From: Prevotella sp.
Lineage (GTDB): Bacteria > Bacteroidota > Bacteroidia > Bacteroidales > Bacteroidaceae
Assembly: GCA_017459445.1 (NCBI GenBank)
Contig: JAFUDJ010000031.1
Span: forward strand, 62,001-126,000
Length of the DNA stretch: 64,000 nucleotides
Reading direction: 5' to 3'
The position numbers and the translations under genes are program-made. The notes beneath the pieces were generated by a model. That model was not told where the DNA came from, ran no database searches, and worked only from the letters and a program-made list of their open reading frames with translations. This document shows, in pieces, positions 60,596 through 64,000 of the stretch (positions are counted from its first letter, which is position 1; each line of letters starts with the position of its first letter).

Positions 60596-62098
60596 ATGAA
60601 CAGAAAGCTATTGATTCTTTTTTTCAGTCTGCTTTTCAGCTGCACCGTCATCAGTGCCCAGGAAGCCAAGAAGAGCGAACTACAGGAACATGCCGAGGCT
60701 GAAAACGCCAAGCATAACGTACCGAATGCCCGCTCGCTGTACATCCGCGCCTTTGAGGACTATAGCGGCAAGGGGCAGGTGAAGGAGGGCGTGGCATGCG
60801 GCGTGAAGGCCGTGGCCCTATACTATAACGAAAACCTCTACCACGAGGCTTTTGAACTGCTGCGACGCATCGACCAGACCATCGCCGCAAAGGCACAAGG
60901 GGCCACCGCACAGGCTGCCCTGCGCTACCAGACGACCAAGGAGCGCCTGCAGATGTATATCAAGATGAGGCGCAGCGCCAACGCCCAGGAGCAGCTTAAG
61001 GCCATGGAGGGCCACGCCAACCTGGCAGGCGACGACGCCATCAACAACGACCTGCTGTACAACAAAGCCATCTATTACTACACCTTCGGCCAGAACGCCC
61101 AAGGCAATGCCGTCTTCAAGGAGATGGCCACCAAGCTGACGGCACAGAAGGAGTACGACAAGGTGGACGAAGTGTACCAGACGCTGATAGCCAGCGGCAA
61201 GCAGTCGAACAGCCCCAGCCTGCTGGCACAGTCGTACTATAGCTACATGCTGTGGAAAGACTCGGTCAACGCCCTGCGGCTGGCCGACGAGACGGGAGCG
61301 CTGAAGAAGCAGATAGCCGAAAACGAGGCTACCATAGCCGACAAGGACAGCTCGCTGTCGACACGCCAGATGATAATCATCGGACTGTGCATCCTCGTTG
61401 CCGCACTGGCTGCCGCACTGCTGCTGGGCGCCGTCGTACTGATGCGCTATATCCTGCTGACACGCAAGCAGAAAAAGACCATTCTGCTGGCCAACGAAAG
61501 CAACGCTCTGAAGGCGAAGTTCATCAATAACATCTCCGCACAGATGGAGCCTACGCTGAAGAAACTGGACAGCCGCACGCCGGAGGTGAAGGCTCTGCTC
61601 GATTTCTCCGACCACGTCAAGACGCTGTCGCAGATAGAAAACTCCACCGAGCCCGTGGAACTGGAGGACACACAGATACCGGCATTCTGCGAAAGCCTGA
61701 TGGAACAGATTCGCGGCAAGGTAAGAAACGACGTGACGCTGACGGTGAACGCCCCGAAGATGAGCGCCAGCATCAACCGCGAATACGTGTCGCACATTCT
61801 GCTGCACCTGCTTGACAATGCAGCAGAGTATACGCCGGAAGGCGGCAAAATCAGCCTCGACTACAAGAAGCGCGGCGCCCGGGCGCACCAGTTCCTTGTG
61901 TCGGACACGGGCGAAGTGATACCGGAAGAGAAGCGTGAGGACTTGTTTAAGCCGTTCCTTGAAATCAAGGACCTGACCAAGGGTGACGGTCTCGGGCTGC
62001 CCATCTGTAAGCAGATGGCACTCAAGATGAATGGCGACCTTGACATTGACCCGCAATACACCAAGGGAACGCGCTTCGTGCTCGACCTGCACTCATAG
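60596..62098 (+). CDS. Histidine-kinase-like membrane protein lacking the H-box histidine
   Basis: 500 residues. A signal peptide (RKLLILFFSLLFSCTVISAQ) leads to a helical TPR-like periplasmic domain (about 30-250), a transmembrane helix (IIIGLCILVAALAAALLLGA, about 260-280) and a HATPase_c domain with LLHLLDNAAEYTPEGG (N box), LVSDTGE, LFKPFLEI and GDGLGLPICKQMA. Where the dimerisation domain should read SHE(I/L)RTP, it reads FINNISAQMEPTLKKL, so the phosphorylated histidine is absent. It may be a pseudokinase or phosphorylate in trans. No response regulator is adjacent. The ATG at 60596 fits both signal peptide and promoter. Confidence 0.85.
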   Translation: MNRKLLILFFSLLFSCTVISAQEAKKSELQEHAEAENAKHNVPNARSLYIRAFEDYSGKGQVKEGVACGVKAVALYYNENLYHEAFELLRRIDQTIAAKAQGATAQAALRYQTTKERLQMYIKMRRSANAQEQLKAMEGHANLAGDDAINNDLLYNKAIYYYTFGQNAQGNAVFKEMATKLTAQKEYDKVDEVYQTLIASGKQSNSPSLLAQSYYSYMLWKDSVNALRLADETGALKKQIAENEATIADKDSSLSTRQMIIIGLCILVAALAAALLLGAVVLMRYILLTRKQKKTILLANESNALKAKFINNISAQMEPTLKKLDSRTPEVKALLDFSDHVKTLSQIENSTEPVELEDTQIPAFCESLMEQIRGKVRNDVTLTVNAPKMSASINREYVSHILLHLLDNAAEYTPEGGKISLDYKKRGARAHQFLVSDTGEVIPEEKREDLFKPFLEIKDLTKGDGLGLPICKQMALKMNGDLDIDPQYTKGTRFVLDLHS

Positions 62099-62128
62099 CA
62101 GTTCGCAGCACCCGCTTTCTTCCAAAGC

Positions 62129-62791
62129 CTATTCATACTCCGTCGGGTCGTCAATGCCCGCCGCAGCCAGCGCCTCGCGCCGCTCCACACACGTGCCGCA
62201 GCGGCCGCAGTGGCGCTGGCCGCCACGATAGCACGACCATGTCTCGCTGTAGTCTATGCCCAGCGCCTTGCCCCGGCGTGCAATGTCGGCTTTCGTCAGG
62301 TGGGTATAGGGCGAGCGCAGCCCTACCCCGGCAAAGGTGCCCGCATGGGCAGCGGCGTCGAAGGCAGCCACGAAGGCCGGCGTACAGTCGGGATAGATGG
62401 TATGGTCGCCCCCGTGGTTGGCCATCATGACATATTGCAGACCGTTCGACTCGGCCATTCCCACGGCTATTGAGAGCATGATGCCGTTGCGGAAGGGCAC
62501 TACCGTTGACCGCATGTTCTCGTCTTCATAGTGTCCCTCGGGGATGGCGGCATCGCCTTCCAACAGTGAACTCTTGAAATATTGCGCCATAAACTCCAAG
62601 GGAATCTCCACGTGGCGGATGCCCAGCCGGTCGCAATGCAGGCGGGCAAAGGCTATCTCGCGGGCGTTGTGGTTGCTGCCGTAGTCGAAGGATATGGCCA
62701 GGGCTATGCGCTCCTGCTCGTCATATAGCAGGGTGACCGAGTCCAGGCCACCGCTCAATATCAGTACCGAGTCTTTCTTTTCCTGTGTCAT
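62129..62791 (-). CDS. queC: 7-cyano-7-deazaguanine synthase
   Basis: 220 residues. The PP-loop SGGLDSVT near the N-terminus binds ATP and the C-terminal zinc site is CYRGGQRHCGRCGTC. QueC converts 7-carboxy-7-deazaguanine to preQ0 for queuosine in tRNA or for deazaguanine DNA modification. RSPYTHLTKADIARRG is conserved in the family. The TIGR03915 gene lies 27 bp upstream on the same strand. Confidence 0.96.
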   Translation of the reverse strand: MTQEKKDSVLILSGGLDSVTLLYDEQERIALAISFDYGSNHNAREIAFARLHCDRLGIRHVEIPLEFMAQYFKSSLLEGDAAIPEGHYEDENMRSTVVPFRNGIMLSIAVGMAESNGLQYVMMANHGGDHTIYPDCTPAFVAAFDAAAHAGTFAGVGLRSPYTHLTKADIARRGKALGIDYSETWSCYRGGQRHCGRCGTCVERREALAAAGIDDPTEYE

Positions 62792-62818
62792 TCTTTTCTC
62801 TTTATATTTAGGTTGTTA

Positions 62819-63670
62819 CTATAATTGTTTCTCAGTCATGTATTTCCAGTAGCGGCGAGGCATGTCGTTCAGCTGCTTGCGCGGATTCATGCGCTCCTTG
62901 ATGCAGATGGCCTTGAAGTAGGTGCGCCAGAGGTCTTGCAGCAGCCGGTCGTTGTCGCTCAGCACGTCGTCGCGCAGCTTGCCGTCTTCCAGCGAGAAGG
63001 GCACCCGTGACTCATCTTCAAAGGTCACGCGGGTAACCCCGCCCGCACTTCCCTTCCCTCCGGGGACAGAGGATTGCTGTGGGGCATAGTAGTATCCGTA
63101 GTGACGGCGGGCGTCATAGATGAGCCACGGCTGGTCGTTGAAGCGGTCCTGGAAGTGGTCGGTGATGAGCGGCAGCACATTGTGGTCGGGCGACACCACG
63201 GCGAGGTATGTGCCGTCCTTGGCTTTCTGGAAGCGGATGAACTGCTTCATGCGCAGCTGTTCGTGCATCACCCGCCGAGCCGTCTGCGTCACATACAGCA
63301 CATCGGGGTCGGAGAAGTTCCGCTCTATACTCGCCCCGCAGGCACTCCCCTCCCCTCGCAGGGGAGGGGTCAGGGGTGGGGTAAACACCTTATATATATA
63401 ATGGAACAGCGGCGTATTCAGCTTCCGTTCCTCCGAGAGCCAACTGACGCTAATCAGCCTGACAGCCTCGCGCGACAGCCGTTTCTCCAGTCCTGCCCAT
63501 ACCCGCTGTGCCTTTTCCTCTGTCGTCACGACCCTCCATACCTCATCGCAGAACAACGGCAACTGCTCTCCCTCTGCCGCCAGCACCTCAGGCTGCTGAT
63601 GGCGGAAGTAGGCATCGAAGACGGCACTCAGCACGCCGTCCAGGGTCCGGTCGAAGGTATAGACTAACAT
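62819..63670 (-). CDS. TIGR03915-family DNA-metabolism protein with in-frame repeat insertions
   Basis: 283 residues, somewhat longer than I recall for the family. MLVYTFDRTLDGVLSAVFDA is the conserved start; HYGYYYAPQ and MPRRYWKYMTEKQ are conserved later parts. It partners a radical-SAM protein (TIGR03916) in many bacteria and is thought to act in DNA modification or repair. Two segments look inserted: FTPPLTPPLRGEGSACGAS, encoded by a GC-rich palindrome (63347-63369), and SSVPGGKGSAGGVTRV, encoded near 63030-63075. Both resemble intergenic Bacteroidetes palindromic repeats kept in frame. Confidence 0.88.
   Translation of the reverse strand: MLVYTFDRTLDGVLSAVFDAYFRHQQPEVLAAEGEQLPLFCDEVWRVVTTEEKAQRVWAGLEKRLSREAVRLISVSWLSEERKLNTPLFHYIYKVFTPPLTPPLRGEGSACGASIERNFSDPDVLYVTQTARRVMHEQLRMKQFIRFQKAKDGTYLAVVSPDHNVLPLITDHFQDRFNDQPWLIYDARRHYGYYYAPQQSSVPGGKGSAGGVTRVTFEDESRVPFSLEDGKLRDDVLSDNDRLLQDLWRTYFKAICIKERMNPRKQLNDMPRRYWKYMTEKQL
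63347..63369. repeat. Palindromic repeat inside the TIGR03915 gene
   Basis: CCCCTCCCCT (63347-63356), loop CGC, AGGGGAGGGG (63360-63369), a perfect 10-bp stem, followed by TCAGGGGTGGGG. Translated as TPPLTPPLRGEG, a phrase commonly produced by Bacteroidetes intergenic repeats. Confidence 0.85.
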
Positions 63671-63676
63671 GCTGCG

Positions 63677-64000
63677 CTATTCCTCCTTGAAATCCAGCGA
63701 CAGCTGTTGCTCGGCAGCCGCCCGCTTCTGTTGGGACTTGGAGACGAGCATGGGGCGCAGTCGCTCGGGATGCAGCTCGTTGATGCCGACGATGGGCTGT
63801 GAGAACGAGCTGGTCAGCTCGCCGCAGGTGATGAAATACTTGGCCTTCTTCATCACCACGCCCATCTTCTTGAGATGGTAGCTGGTGATGCGGTTGAAGC
63901 GGCGCGAGTTGACGATGAGCCACGCCGACTTGGTGCCGATGCCGGGCACGCGCAGGATGCGCTCGTAGTCGTCGCGGTTGATGTCGACGGGGAAATACTC
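63677..64000 (-). CDS. TIGR03916 radical-SAM DNA-repair-associated protein (N-terminus outside window)
   Basis: The last 107 codons are present and the frame is open to the window edge: EYFPVDINRDDYERILRVPG then IGTKSAWLIVNSRRFNRITS is a helix-hairpin-helix DNA-binding region, followed by YHLKKMGVVMKKAKYFITCG. The C-terminus is lysine/glutamine-rich (SKSQQKRAAAEQQLSLDF). The radical-SAM cysteines would lie upstream of the window. Its stop is 6 bp before the TIGR03915 start, the usual gene pair. Confidence 0.88.
   Translation of the reverse strand, partial: EYFPVDINRDDYERILRVPGIGTKSAWLIVNSRRFNRITSYHLKKMGVVMKKAKYFITCGELTSSFSQPIVGINELHPERLRPMLVSKSQQKRAAAEQQLSLDFKEE

Overview
The window reads as a chromosome segment of a Bacteroidales bacterium, most likely Prevotella or a close relative. 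Evidence: many promoters with the Bacteroidetes -33 TTTG / -7 TAnnTTTG signature, a BspA-like leucine-rich repeat surface protein, DUF1573, DUF3160/YARHG and Reg_prop/AraC regulator proteins, a PorT-like outer membrane protein, and a 47-nt type II-C CRISPR repeat of the Bacteroidetes kind. The core genome here is GC-rich; several defence genes are clearly AT-richer and look acquired.

Layout. 1-3126: a DUF4861 protein (cut by the window edge) and a dipeptidyl peptidase IV. 3217-8483: a type II-C CRISPR locus in which the place normally held by cas9 is occupied by a restriction-modification cassette (methyltransferase, HNH-like nuclease, XRE controller) and a YhcG/DUF1016 gene that has lost its catalytic core. 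A tracrRNA with terminator (3217-3316), cas1, cas2 and a five-spacer array all remain. 8528-24342: an accessory island bounded by two about 406-bp direct repeats (9038-9444 and 23938-24342) that are full of AACTACA/TGTAGTT iterons. It holds a VapE-type helicase, a broken RhuM gene, and several signalling/defence proteins: a two-gene SIR2-like-TIR plus STAND-WD40 module, a TPR protein, a Fic protein, a cytosolic-sensor/transmembrane/periplasmic-binding-protein fusion and a PAP2 phosphatase. Just outside the right repeat lies a second TIR protein with a membrane RCK/RyR protein (24398-27927).

27978-38087: ispH, meaB, a DUF1573 protein, a giant alpha-2-macroglobulin without a thioester motif, and a MATE transporter whose long leader contains a 39-bp inverted repeat. 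38482-44952: a tight operon of secreted unknowns (YARHG/DUF3160, CapA-like) ending in an ADP-forming acyl-CoA synthetase, with a 42-bp tandem duplication at the last junction. 45016-46240: two tiny membrane proteins and an outer membrane beta-barrel. 46491-54718: a degenerate hybrid two-component regulator, a cardiolipin synthase-like PLD, a TPR protein and a lipoprotein binding protein. 54813-55080: a candidate structured RNA. 55128-64000: the BspA-like protein, a DUF4143 ATPase with an internal deletion, radA, a histidine-kinase-like protein without its H-box histidine, queC, and the TIGR03915/TIGR03916 DNA-repair pair, the first of which carries palindromic repeats inserted in frame.

The strongest candidates for something undescribed are (i) the cas9-less CRISPR locus that keeps tracrRNA, adaptation genes and array, (ii) the SIR2-like-TIR / STAND-double-WD40 pair, with WD40 blades nearly identical to one another, and (iii) the iteron-rich direct repeats that make the whole island look like a replicating or excisable element.
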